From Nemertoderma westbladi (lineage: Eukaryota > Xenacoelomorpha > Nemertodermatida > Nemertodermatidae), in the NCBI GenBank assembly GCA_032718475.1, contig JAUCBJ010001608.1:1-64000 (forward strand): DNA of 64,000 nucleotides. The letters run 5' to 3'. Below the pieces are notes generated by a model. It saw only the letters and a program-made list of their open reading frames with translations. It had not been told where the DNA came from and made no database searches. This document shows positions 9,894-20,463 of the stretch, piece after piece. Each line of letters starts with the position of its first letter. Positions within the stretch are counted from its first letter, which is position 1. Both the position numbers and the translations under genes were made by a program.

Positions 9894-12800
9894 ATGGAGC
9901 AATTAAAGTCACAACGTGCAGGGAAACGGGGATATTTAACTAGATTAATTTCACAAACTAATACACTATTGTTAGTGACTGAGAAGGATCCTATAGAACT
10001 AGAGGTGTTGCGTGATAACATTTTTGATGTTTTAAATTGGTTAAAGGAAAAGGATGAGGATTATCAAAGTTATATTTCACCAGATACTATTGAAAAGGAT
10101 GTTATAGAATGTGAAAGCCGTCAATATGAGGGAAGTCACGCAATAAAAAAGATAGAAAAATTTCTTGAGTCCATTAAATCTACAACGGCAGAAAATATAT
10201 CATCACAATCTCTTGATAGTAGTCATTATAACCCATTAGATTCATCACAATTCCGGGCACACACAACACTATCAACCGGCACATTACCAAAATTCTCAGG
10301 TGATCTATTGCAATGGATAGAATTTCGTGATACATTTCAGAGTTCCGTTCACAATAATCCCAAAATTTCCAGCATTGATAAATTTGTAATTTTGTTAGGA
10401 CAACTTCATGGCGCAGCCAAAGAGTCTATTGCTGGGATTCCTTTGAACGCAGCAAATTATTCGCACGTATGGGACATTTTAGAATCACGTTTTGGTAATG
10501 CAGAAGCAATTTCTTACAAACTCATGGAAATATTTTTAACTTATCAGCCAGTCTCCAAAATGAACATGAAAGAAGTACAATTACTGCATGACAAATATAA
10601 GTCCACCATTAGACAATTGGAATCACTTAATGTGAACCCAACTAGCTATGAAGTCTTGCTCAAACCTGTTGTAATGAGTAAACTTCCAATAGAATTCAGG
10701 TTGATAATGCGAAAGAAACCAAACTTCAATACAATCGGCATTGAGCGGCTTCTAGAGTACATGCAGACAGAATTACAAACTAGGACACTGTGTGAGTTAG
10801 AATTGAAGACTCATGCTCAACACAAACTGGCACCCAATACTACTTACGATAATTTGAAGCAACGGAAATCCACATCTGTTTCTTCTATGGTTCCAACAAC
10901 TGCTGCACTTGTTGCTATAAAGCCCAAAATAAGTTGCATATTTTGCAATGGCAATCATTATTCTTCATCATGCAATTCAATAAGAGATGTCAAATCTAGG
11001 CGAGAAAAACTCACTAGTGAAAAATGTTGTTTCATTTGTTTATCCAAAAACCATTTCAAACCAAATTGTCCCAAGGCAGATAAACAGTGTTTCAGTTGCA
11101 AACGCAAAGGGCATCATTCAAGCATTTGTTACACGGCAAACAATGGCAAGTCAGTCAGTAATGCTGCCATTGTCCATAGCAATTCGAGTTCGACAACTGG
11201 AATGTCGGACACAGCAATGCAGTTGAATCACAATTCGGCATCATTAAGTGCTCAACCACAATCACAAGTCTCACAAATAAATTCAAGGGCAATTGCCTAC
11301 CCTAGTCAAGGTGTTGTCAATATGGTAGTTTGTGAGACAACACAAACGTCGATAACTCGACAATCACATATGTTCAATGAACAAGAGCACGCCACTCAAA
11401 CAACTGTTTCAATTTTATTGGAAACAGCAACACTTAAATGTTACAATCCCAAGAATATAAGGGAGCTTCATGTTCGTGTTCTATTTGATAAAGGGTCACA
11501 TCGAAGTTATATTACAGATAAAGTCTGCAACGAACTTGATCTTGAAGTAGTTGGAAAGGGTTTCATTCACGTTAGTTCATTTTTGTCAAGGATGCCGAAA
11601 AGAATTGAATGCAATTTAGTTAAGTTCAATTTAATAAAAGGGACAGCAAATATTGTGGTAGAGGCCACAGCTGTTCCATTTATTTGCCTTCCATTTGGTC
11701 CGCAGGAGTGCCAAACACAACAATACAGTCATCTTCGCAACCTAAACCTTGCAGATGACTTTCGCAGTTCGCATAAAGAGATTGGTGTTCTTATTGGGGC
11801 AGATTTGTACAACAATCTTGTTGATGCTGGAAATGTCCGCAAGGGGCATCTAAGTGATCAGCCTGTTGCTACAAAATCTGTCTTTGGTTGGTTGTTAACA
11901 GGACCAATAGAAGAATCCGAAAATATGTCGACAGAAAATACAGCCTTAGTTGCTAGCAATGATACCTGTGATTGTACAAGAGAATTAACAAAGATTCTCA
12001 AGACATTTTGGGAATTGGAATCAGCTGGAGTTTCAACTCCTGATCATGTTCATAACAATTTTTGTAAGGAAATCATGTTTGAAAATAGGCGATACTCAGT
12101 AAACTTGCCATGGAAAGACAATGTAGCGCCACTTCAAAATCATTACTCACTTTCACTTGGACGCCTCCAATCATTGGTTAAACGTTTCTTACGCAACCCC
12201 ACACTTTATCATCGTTACAGTGAAGTTCTGAGTGACTACTGTAAACGCGGTTTTATTGAAGAAGTTAATGACCCAAGTGAATCATGTGGCATCACTCATT
12301 ATATCCCTCATCACTGCGTTATAAGGGAAGATCACAACACAACAAAGCTGCGAATAGTATTTGATGGTAGTGCCAGAGACTCAAAACAAGATTTATCACT
12401 CAATGACACATTGTATACTGGCCCTTCTCTGGTATCAAATATTGTTTCGATTATGATTCGCTTTCGCTTGTATCAGTATGTGCTGTTGGCAGATATTGAA
12501 AAAGCTTTTCTTATGGTTTCAGTAAACTCTGAACATCGTGATGCTTTAAGGTTTTTATGGATGCAGAATCCTTTAGATCAAGCCAATGATACTGTCAAGG
12601 TTTATCGGTGGTGCAGAGTTCCATTTGGATTAAACCCATCCCCTTTCTTATTACATGGTACTGTTAGTCATCATTTATCTGAGGAAAACAAATCACCACA
12701 TGTCAATGATGCTACTAGTACTGCAATCAATGTACTAGGCAATGATTTGTATGTCGACAACTTGCAAACAGGGGCAGACACAGTCAACGAAATATTATCA

Positions 12801-15482
12801 TTGCATTATTATACAAAGACTATGCTCTTGAGAGGTGGATTTAATCTTAGGTCCTGGGAATCAAATTCTCTCCCAGCAAAACACATTATACATGAGTGTG
12901 AACAATCGATTGATAGCGTCCACAAGCCACCTCAAGTCACAACAAATTCACTTTCCTCCCATTCGTTTACACTCAATCAAATGAACACTGACACTCGCTA
13001 CATAAAGGTATTAGGCATTGAGTGGTCACCAATGCAAGATGATTTCAAATACTTATTTAGAAATATCCTTCAGTTAATTGACACACTCCCACCTACTAAA
13101 CGTAGTATACTCAAGATAACTGGCCGCATCTTTGATCCAATGGGTTTTTTTAGTCCCATTGTCACCCAGTTAAAGGTATTATTTCAAGAACTTATTGGAT
13201 TCAACTGGGACAGTGTATTGTCACCAGATTTAAACAAAAGGTGGAAATCTTTCATTTATAACCTTGCATCATTAAATGATATTACCATTCCAAGGATTTA
13301 CTTTCCAGATTCAAATGCATTTGTTTCTCATTTAGTAGAGTATGGAGAGTTACATGCATTCGGGGATGCATCTAAAAAGGCATATGCAGCATGTATTTAC
13401 TTGTGTCTGCGGAAACCAAATCAAACCCCCCAATCTACACTAGTGGTTGCAAAGTCTCGTGTCGCACCTTTGAAGGAACAATCTTCATCGAAGTCTTCAT
13501 CTAAGCCCCCATCAATGCCCCGTCTAGAACTATTGGCTGCAGTTTTGGCAGCTCGCTTGCTAAACACAGTTCTTGATTCTTTGCTACCACTCAAACTCAC
13601 GCCTAAGTTTTTTTGTTGGTCTGACTCTCAAAATGTAATTTGTTGGATTCGCAATACAACCAAGGAGTTCAAACCATTTATCGAAAATAAGGTCCACGAA
13701 ATCCGATCCTTAACTCAACCAAATATTTGGAATCATGTTCCTGGAACTAGTAATCCAGCAGATGTGGCAACTCGTCCAATTTCACACGAAAAATTTCGTG
13801 ATTGTAGTATGTGGTGGTATGGCCCATCATGGATACTAAACCCAGCTTCTGAATGGCCTTCCACTAATAAGATAGAAATACAAGAACAACATCTACTTCA
13901 AACAACACTAGTAATTGCAACAAACGACATTATAGAACCAACAAAACCATCAATTAATTCAGTGATAAATTCAGAGAAGTTCAACTCTTACATGAAACTA
14001 CTTCGCTGTACATGCTATGTAATTCGATTCATTAATAATTTGAAGTCAAAGATTAAAGGTAATACTAAAGAAACATATGGCCCAATAACCACATCTGAAA
14101 TTCGATCTTCCGAGAAACTTTGGATTCGAGAAACGCAATCTATCGAATTTAAGACTGAACTAATCTACATGAAATCAAAAGAAGGGAAATGTCCATCTCT
14201 TCTAAATAGTCTAAAGTTATTCTTGGATAAAGATGATATTCTGCGGTATGAAACTCGTCTTCAAAATGCTCAATTGAAATATGATCAGATATTTCCTATT
14301 ATTTTGCCCAAAAATTCACACCTTAGCTCATTAATCATCAGTGATGCCCACAATCAAGTTATTCATAGTGGTGTTCAAGATACTCTAATACAACTACGGA
14401 CACGTTTCTGGATACCACAGGGTAGACAACGTGTTAAGTCAATTTTGCATCGCTGCGTACCTTGTAGAAGGATACAAGGATACCCTTACAGACTACCTCA
14501 AGCTCCACCCCTTCCTCCATTTCGTGTTGATCAGTCCTATCCATTCGCCAATGTTGGAATTGACATGGCTGGTCCACTTTATGTAAAGTCAGAAGTGTCT
14601 ACTGACAGTACGTTGAAGGTTTACATTTGCCTTTATACATGCCCCAGCACAAGAGCAATTCATCTGGATTTACTTAACGATCTCACAAGTGAAACATTCA
14701 TAAATTCGTTGAGGCAATTCATAGCTCGAAGAGGAGTCCCAATTCGCATCTTGTCTGACAATGGTGCCACGTTTAAAAGAGCATCGCGAGAATTAAAGAA
14801 ACTCTATAAACAAATCGTGAAATCACCTGAAGTCATAACATATTGTTGCCAAAATAGAATAACTTGGCAATTTAATGTGGCTTTAGCCCCATGGTGGGGA
14901 GGCCTGTGGGAAAGGCTTGTTCAGTCAACCAAGAAATGTCTCCGCAAAGTCATTGGACGTGCCATATTGTCATCTGATGCTCTGAGAACAATCCTCGTAG
15001 AAGTCGAAGGAGTTCTCAATTCAAGACCACTTACCTATGTCGACACTGAAGATAACGTTGACATATTAACTCCAAATCATCTTCTTTGTGGCCGTCGCCT
15101 AGGTTCATTACCTGATGAGACTGAAGTATCTGAACAATTGAGAGCAACTCAAAACAGTCTTAGACAATCTTACAAACTACGGAAGAGTTTGATAGCTCAA
15201 TTTTGGAAATCTTGGTTAGATGACTATCTTTGTTTCATGAAAAGTCAACATTGGACTAACACTAAAGACAACAAATCCAATATCAAGATTGGAGATATTG
15301 TGATTATACATCAAGCTCATAAACCTCGTGCTTTCTGGAAGTTTGGTCGGATAGCAAAACTTATCCATGGCCGAGATGAGCGTGTCCGTGCAGCTGATGT
15401 CACAGTAGGACTAAAAAAGGTCGGAAACCATATTATACAGCGACCAATAAGTTTACTATATCCACTTGAAGTTCAATCATAA
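9894..15482 (+). CDS. BEL2 Gag-Pol polyprotein (1862 aa)
   Basis: Single open frame. A DUF1759-type gag segment lies at residues ~128-205 and zinc knuckles at ~347-412 (CIFCNGNHYSSSC, CFICLSKNHFKPNC, CFSCKRKGHHSSIC). The aspartic protease region (~529-540) reads LFDKGSHRSYI, so the usual T/S after the catalytic Asp is Lys. Reverse transcriptase has DIEKAF (~865) and YVDN (~953), a variant I believe occurs in some BEL lineages. RNase H begins near FGDAS (~1155). Integrase shows an HHCC module (~1484-1524) and the DDE residues in GIDMAG, LSDNGA and WERL (~1556, 1622, 1671). The C-terminus is the chromodomain-like DUF5641 region. The length is typical for BEL/Pao and no break is seen. An ATG at 9894 follows the leader; other starts cannot be excluded. 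Confidence 0.93.
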   Translation: MEQLKSQRAGKRGYLTRLISQTNTLLLVTEKDPIELEVLRDNIFDVLNWLKEKDEDYQSYISPDTIEKDVIECESRQYEGSHAIKKIEKFLESIKSTTAENISSQSLDSSHYNPLDSSQFRAHTTLSTGTLPKFSGDLLQWIEFRDTFQSSVHNNPKISSIDKFVILLGQLHGAAKESIAGIPLNAANYSHVWDILESRFGNAEAISYKLMEIFLTYQPVSKMNMKEVQLLHDKYKSTIRQLESLNVNPTSYEVLLKPVVMSKLPIEFRLIMRKKPNFNTIGIERLLEYMQTELQTRTLCELELKTHAQHKLAPNTTYDNLKQRKSTSVSSMVPTTAALVAIKPKISCIFCNGNHYSSSCNSIRDVKSRREKLTSEKCCFICLSKNHFKPNCPKADKQCFSCKRKGHHSSICYTANNGKSVSNAAIVHSNSSSTTGMSDTAMQLNHNSASLSAQPQSQVSQINSRAIAYPSQGVVNMVVCETTQTSITRQSHMFNEQEHATQTTVSILLETATLKCYNPKNIRELHVRVLFDKGSHRSYITDKVCNELDLEVVGKGFIHVSSFLSRMPKRIECNLVKFNLIKGTANIVVEATAVPFICLPFGPQECQTQQYSHLRNLNLADDFRSSHKEIGVLIGADLYNNLVDAGNVRKGHLSDQPVATKSVFGWLLTGPIEESENMSTENTALVASNDTCDCTRELTKILKTFWELESAGVSTPDHVHNNFCKEIMFENRRYSVNLPWKDNVAPLQNHYSLSLGRLQSLVKRFLRNPTLYHRYSEVLSDYCKRGFIEEVNDPSESCGITHYIPHHCVIREDHNTTKLRIVFDGSARDSKQDLSLNDTLYTGPSLVSNIVSIMIRFRLYQYVLLADIEKAFLMVSVNSEHRDALRFLWMQNPLDQANDTVKVYRWCRVPFGLNPSPFLLHGTVSHHLSEENKSPHVNDATSTAINVLGNDLYVDNLQTGADTVNEILSLHYYTKTMLLRGGFNLRSWESNSLPAKHIIHECEQSIDSVHKPPQVTTNSLSSHSFTLNQMNTDTRYIKVLGIEWSPMQDDFKYLFRNILQLIDTLPPTKRSILKITGRIFDPMGFFSPIVTQLKVLFQELIGFNWDSVLSPDLNKRWKSFIYNLASLNDITIPRIYFPDSNAFVSHLVEYGELHAFGDASKKAYAACIYLCLRKPNQTPQSTLVVAKSRVAPLKEQSSSKSSSKPPSMPRLELLAAVLAARLLNTVLDSLLPLKLTPKFFCWSDSQNVICWIRNTTKEFKPFIENKVHEIRSLTQPNIWNHVPGTSNPADVATRPISHEKFRDCSMWWYGPSWILNPASEWPSTNKIEIQEQHLLQTTLVIATNDIIEPTKPSINSVINSEKFNSYMKLLRCTCYVIRFINNLKSKIKGNTKETYGPITTSEIRSSEKLWIRETQSIEFKTELIYMKSKEGKCPSLLNSLKLFLDKDDILRYETRLQNAQLKYDQIFPIILPKNSHLSSLIISDAHNQVIHSGVQDTLIQLRTRFWIPQGRQRVKSILHRCVPCRRIQGYPYRLPQAPPLPPFRVDQSYPFANVGIDMAGPLYVKSEVSTDSTLKVYICLYTCPSTRAIHLDLLNDLTSETFINSLRQFIARRGVPIRILSDNGATFKRASRELKKLYKQIVKSPEVITYCCQNRITWQFNVALAPWWGGLWERLVQSTKKCLRKVIGRAILSSDALRTILVEVEGVLNSRPLTYVDTEDNVDILTPNHLLCGRRLGSLPDETEVSEQLRATQNSLRQSYKLRKSLIAQFWKSWLDDYLCFMKSQHWTNTKDNKSNIKIGDIVIIHQAHKPRAFWKFGRIAKLIHGRDERVRAADVTVGLKKVGNHIIQRPISLLYPLEVQS

Positions 15483-15682
15483 AAAACAGGTGGATTAGTA
15501 CTAAAAATGTTGAACTCAGAACCAAATGCACTACCTACTTAGACATGTTTGTTATTAATATTGATTGATATATTTAATAGTTTATACAGCATAATTATAA
15601 AATACCATTACATAGTGGAATATAATTATTTTAGCTTATTATCAAACTCATGTATGAATATTACATATTCATGGTGGGGAGA
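15483..15682 (+). other. BEL2 3' untranslated region with polypurine tract
   Basis: 200 nt between stop and 3' LTR; the tract GGTGGGGAGA (15673-15682) abuts the LTR and is the expected plus-strand primer. Confidence 0.75.
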
Positions 15683-16055
15683 TGTTGGAGATTTATATTA
15701 GCTTTTATTAACATTCTTCCCATAGTTTTTCTAAACATTATATTATCATGATTATTAGTTGGCAATTTACCATTATACATAGGCTTACTTTGAAGTATTA
15801 TATTTGTCACATTGTTACATTAATTAACAGCTGATTTATCTATTGAGGTTTACTCTTTACCATTTACTCTTTTGATATTCATAGTTATTGTTGTTGTTTT
15901 TTGTTGTCGTAAAACTTTCAATAATATTGCCAATATGTATACTTATACTGTAGGAATAGCTCTGTTTATATATTAAATATACTATAAGATTATTGTTTAT
16001 TATATTCGACATCTTATACTAAAAACTCTTTATCAATCCTTCGGGAACCCCAACA
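15683..16055 (+). repeat. 3' LTR of BEL2
   Basis: 373 bp, partner of 9111-9483; followed by the GGCTC target duplication at 16056-16060. Confidence 0.95.
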
Positions 16056-16060
16056 GGCTC

Positions 16061-18175
16061 CACACCTTGCGCATGAAATACTTCAGACCTAACAGGTTGA
16101 CACATTGTTACAGGGGGTGTTGGTATACCCTTTTGTAGATTTACAAACTTATCGCGTTCTAACGCGATACTCTGCTGCACTTCCTGTAATTCTAACTTAC
16201 TTTCTCTTACTGTTCCCTTTAACTGTTGAACAGTCCCCTCCAACTCTCGGACCTGTTGGGAGGAGCGAGCCTGATTCTCCTCCATCTGCCCGAGGAGAAT
16301 ATCCATCCCCTGCCGTCGCTCATCCACCCACTCTACCGCCGAAGCGGGAGCAGCCAACATAGTAGTGGGTAGACGAGGGACTACGGGTGACAAATTGTTA
16401 ATGTCTCGCTCGGCGTCCAGGACCGGAGTTGACTGAGGAACTGTCCCACTGGATACAGGTAGTTTAGTACTGTGCAAAGGGAATTTAGAGTTAGGTTCTG
16501 GAAGTACAGGGGTCTCTATCACAGAGGGAGTGGCTTCGAGAACAGGCCTAATTATTTCAGACTCATCCACTATAGTAGGGAGTCTTTCTACTCTAATACT
16601 TTGGTCAGTGGGTTCTGTACTCCCTAAGTCTGCTCTAGCTAGTTGCCTTCTCACAGCTGGGGGCAAATTATGCAATTTCTGATGGTGAGGCATTCTTCTA
16701 CGTCTGTTGGAACGAGATCTATTTCCTCCGCCTTCAGGATCGGTGGTATCGCCTTCATCAGATGATGTAAATGCCTGTCTCTTGGGAGTAGATCAACTTA
16801 TCATCTGCATCTGACTAGCTGTTATTTGTTTATTTAGGTAATCTTGCTTCTCTTGAAGATTTTCCAACTCTAGTTGGGCTGTCTCTTCAGATGCTTTCCG
16901 TTTGGTTTCCGCCACTGCCAATGCGGCCTTTCTTTCAACCTCCACCGCTGCCGCTGCCGCTTTCCTTTCAGCTTCTACTGCTGCTGCTGCCGCTTCCTGT
17001 CTGTCTTCTATCTGTTTCTTCTTTACTTGTTCTTCTTGGACCCTAGCGATGCGGATGCGTTCATCAAATTTAGCTTGGTTTGCAGCTATCATTTCCGCGT
17101 CTATTGCGTCCAACACAAACTTGGCTCCTTCACTATTAGGGCGAAGTCCAGCCAGCCGTCTCCTCAACTCTTCGTCACCTAAAAATCGTTGATAGTCCGA
17201 CAGATAGATGTCAATAGCGTCCTTCTTCTGAGGTCTCCCTAATGTAACCTCGCTTTCCACTTGAGAAAAGGCAGCATCTGTTGATTCTCCGTGGGTCGAG
17301 CGCTCATTTAGCTGAATTTTCCATTGGGTCGTTCCTTGAACCTTGAGACTCACCTGTTGGAATCAAGTCTTGATGGCAACTTGCAACGACGTGTCTTGGG
17401 TTCTCTTCGAAGCTTCCTCAAAGGCTGATAGGAGTAGTCTGATTCTTAGGATTCTTACTCGAACTTGATAAAGCAGCTCTCCCTGCTCTTGAGGTCCTTG
17501 ATGTTGTTGAAACAGTTGTTCCTCTAATCGCTCCAAAGAGCTGAAGAATCCCTGCACATATCCCGCTGCCGACCTCTTCCACACAGCTGGATCACTAGTG
17601 TCTTTTGTCACTCCCATCCTGTATAAGTCCTCCCAGGCAGCTTCCGATAAGTTAAACGGGAGTCCGGGTCCGGGGAAGTTCCATTGCGTCTCGACAATAG
17701 ACTTCAGTTCCTCCCTTGTGTATCCCGCATAACTGTCCTTGGTCGATCGCTTACTTCTCGCCCAATCGATTTGGTGTTCCTCCACTGCAATCAATACCCA
17801 AGTGAGTACGGCTGCAGGAAGAATGAGAAGGGGATCCGAATAAACCGCATCTGCCATCTTGGCTCCGCGCTCGGGTGTCAACTCTACAGTATCTGAACTT
17901 CTGGAGCTATTGGGCCGCTGAGAAATAAGTTCTCGGCTCGGGTGTTGCTGCTGTTTAACAGCTGCTTCTTGGTCCCGCTTGACTTGAGCCCGAGTGCCTA
18001 TGATAGACCTACGGTGTTTGACTAGCCTAGGGTCTGATACTACTACTGGAGGGATGATCTTTCTTACAGTAGGAGGTGAGTTGAACTTCGGTCTCAAATG
18101 TTCCGCACTCCTATCTGGGTCACAGATGGTTGTATCTAGGAGACTGTCTGACAGGTTTTGCTTTGTGTCAGACAT
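16061..18175 (-). pseudogene. Element A gag N-terminal part (decayed)
   Basis: Starts MSDTKQNLSDSLLD at 18175 and aligns along its length with gag of B. An Ala/Glu/Lys-rich coiled-coil segment lies around 16870-17030, shorter than in B. All pieces share one frame. The frame is cut by TGA near 17361 (TGG in B) and TGA near 16793 (CGA in B). It continues across the BEL2 insertion into 7044-9110. It would be the structural polyprotein of the element; now non-functional as one ORF. Confidence 0.85.
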
Positions 18176-19312
18176 GTTTGTTTGTACAGTTGAATGCCTA
18201 CTGCTATAATTACAGTTAAAGCAAGTCTAGTAATTCAGTATCACTGTTAGCCTAGTAATTAATTACCGATATCGTTACCCTATGTAACGTGATATATATA
18301 CAATATATTAGAATACCGGTATACACTTATAGTATATAAGTATTATTACGGTTCAAATATTAGGGTTCGTCACAGAATACCGGTATATAATTTCAGCGCA
18401 AATATATAGATATATAATAAGCCTAACGTGAATACCGGTATACAGCTTACACTTATATTATATATAAGTATAATTATAGACTAGAATTAATTACAGAATA
18501 CCGGTATATATTTTCAGCCTAAATTTATAGAAATAAATATAATAAGCCTATCGTAAAAACCAGTACGTCAATTATTTTAGAATAATTGAATTTCTGAATT
18601 TTTAGAGTTACTTAGTTACTTTACTTTACTTTATTACCGTTATTTAAGCAGTAGTCCAACTGATATTAAGACCTAATTGTTGTATAACAGGCCTACTATT
18701 TTATAAATCGGTCTGAGTTGATTTATAATATATATATACCCGCTTAATGGGTTTTGTTACAATATTTGAAATAAATGTTATTATTTCTGGGAAGGAGTCA
18801 CTACACAGAAGCTGTACGCTCTCAGTGAAGTGCTACTTGTTGGACACTAAATTCTACTTGCCTAAGTTACTTATTACTACAAATTACGTACAATTACGGG
18901 GTGAGATTACAATCTCTAAATAAACACAAAAAATTATACGTACGAATTTTTAGGGTTAATTTTACAAGAAATCTACAAACCAGCCTAACAAGGAGTTAGA
19001 ATATCTGGTTATTACAACGGACAGGATACTACGGTATTTGAAAATAATAAAGCAGTAGTAAATATATTGCGTTGTCTAGATAGGAAAAATACCACCGTCT
19101 GACGACTTATAGTCTCTAGCTTTACAGCTCTATAAGTACTACGTTATGTACCCGGAGTGTTCCTACCTAGAAGTTAATTACCGCAGCTTACCATAGCTAA
19201 CATGCCTATTAACCACTTTACAACACAAATATACTGCCTACACACTAATTACCTTCGGAAAGCACTGTACACTAAACCCTAAATTAGGTACAAGTACTTA
19301 TACATTATTGAT
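18176..19312 (-). other. Partial 5' leader of element A
   Basis: Non-coding. Matches the B leader from about 34665 to 37447 but lacks the 1537-bp MITE of B, giving an empty site near 18520. It carries repeated TACCGGTA palindromes in AT-rich ~120-bp units (18300-18510). Upstream homology ends near 19300. Confidence 0.75.
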
Positions 19313-19672
19313 AGTAACAATGTGTTGGCAAGCTGTATTTTTCGAGGTGTTTGTTATTATACATTTATTATAGGAAGGGATCTAGGGGTCTTAAGTAAGG
19401 TCGACCCAGTAAGGTCGAAACGCGTACGTGGTTTGGAGAGATATGAGATATTAATTTCAAGAAAAATTACGCGATTCCTAAATTTGTACACTACCCGGTT
19501 AATAAGTACGCATGTGATGGGATAAGTCCTACAATTGCGCCAATAAAAGATAAGTTATTTTCGGTAAAATAAACTTATCATTCGAGGTTAAGACCCCTAG
19601 ATCCCTTCCTATAATAAATGTATAATAACAAATACCTCGAAAAATACAGCTTACCAACACATTGTTACTATC
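19313..19672. mobile_element. Foldback/MITE with ~80-bp inverted repeats
   Basis: GATAGTAACAATGTGTTGG at the left end is mirrored at the right, and ~80 bp of each arm (19313-19395 and 19588-19672) are complementary with few mismatches. The ~190-bp centre has no transposase. Target duplication not clear. It sits at the break point of the leader of element A. Confidence 0.8.
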
Positions 19673-19679
19673 TTTGGTT

Positions 19680-19684
19680 CCGAG
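19680..19684. repeat. Target-site duplication CCGAG (left, copia)
   Basis: CCGAG precedes the 5' LTR and is repeated at 24307-24311 after the 3' LTR. Confidence 0.95.
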
Positions 19685-19829
19685 TGTTAGTTACTTTTAA
19701 TGGGATCTAAGTTCTGTGTGTTCTCTGTTTGTGCTGTATTTGTATGTACCGTTGCTGTTTCAGAGTTTACTGTTTATTACACTTCAGCACTTGACAGTCA
19801 GATAGTTACCGGTGTTTTCATACTTAACA
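19685..19829 (+). repeat. 5' LTR of copia element
   Basis: 145 bp, identical to 24162-24306. Unusually short, but within the range of copia elements. Confidence 0.95.
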
Positions 19830-19830
19830 A

Positions 19831-19841
19831 TGGTAGCAGAG
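19831..19841 (+). promoter_or_regulatory. Primer-binding site for initiator Met-tRNA
   Basis: TGGTAGCAGAG lies one base after the LTR and is complementary to the 3' end of eukaryotic initiator methionine tRNA (…CUCUGCUACCA), the usual copia primer. Confidence 0.85.
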
Positions 19842-19911
19842 CCTCAAAGAGTAATTCAACTGTAGGACTAATAAATTTATGTCTGGATGTTATAAACTGC
19901 TGAACTGCACT

Positions 19912-20067
19912 GCGTGATGGCGCACCTTCTGTCAGTCTGTTACTGGATTCAGTAGCCTATGCGTGATGGCGCGTTTATTGTAATTATTCGCGTGATGGCG
20001 CAATCTCTGATTTTATCGGAAGTCTGTATGTCGTTCCGATACCGATTTCAATTCAGCGTGATGGCGC
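19912..20067 (+). repeat. Four copies of GCGTGATGGCGC in the copia leader
   Basis: Exact 12-mers at 19912-19923, 19961-19972, 19990-20001 and 20056-20067, with unrelated sequence between them. The leader 19842-20463 otherwise has no gene. Confidence 0.85.
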
Positions 20068-20463
20068 TGGCGTATACAGCCAACAGCAGTGTATAGTGAC
20101 AGTCTTGTTATTTGTTTTGGTTTGCCTTATTTTTATGTAATTATGTACACAGTAAGGGCAGTTAGCCCAGTTTGGCTGCATCGTGCAGCCTAGTTTGGCT
20201 GAAACTACCTAACTGAAGAGAGTGTGACGGTTAACTTTTCTAGCTACAACTGCAATCTGGATTGTTAATATTGGCCTACTTAAACCTTAATATTCAATAG
20301 TACCGGGTGCAGGCACCGCACGTAGGTACGGTACCACAAGTAGCCTACCAACCTACAGGCCTGAAACACTCTGTAAACTGTAACAAGTGATAGTGTGGGT
20401 GGAGGCACATTTCTGTATTTTTATACAAAATAAATTAAATTTTAAAGGTATTAAATTTACAAA

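Larger units (their letters stand above)
9111..16055 (+). mobile_element. BEL2: complete BEL/Pao LTR retrotransposon
   Basis: 6945 bp with two 373-bp LTRs (TGTTGGAG...ACA) that differ at one base (9480 G against 16052 A), a 5-bp target duplication GGCTC, one uninterrupted gag-pol ORF and a purine tract GGTGGGGAGA just before the 3' LTR. It lies nested, in opposite orientation, in the gag of element A. The near-identical LTRs and open ORF make it young and possibly still mobile. It belongs to a different BEL/Pao lineage from A/B: the proteins are only distantly alike. Confidence 0.95.
766..19312 (-). mobile_element. Element A: giant BEL/Pao LTR retrotransposon, 5'-truncated, pol-deleted
   Basis: Reading on the minus strand the order is: partial leader (19312-18176), gag (18175 to about 7600, interrupted by BEL2), a remnant of protease joined directly to the C-terminal end of pol, a 1.5-kb spacer, a 125-codon ORF, ORF591 and the 3' LTR. 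The order and sequence match element B at 32391-51248. About 3.9 kb that encodes reverse transcriptase, RNase H and most of integrase in B is absent. No 5' LTR is seen: homology to the B leader stops near 19300, where a foldback element lies. This is a non-autonomous, dead or trans-mobilised copy carrying a nested 6.95-kb BEL2 insertion. Confidence 0.85.
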
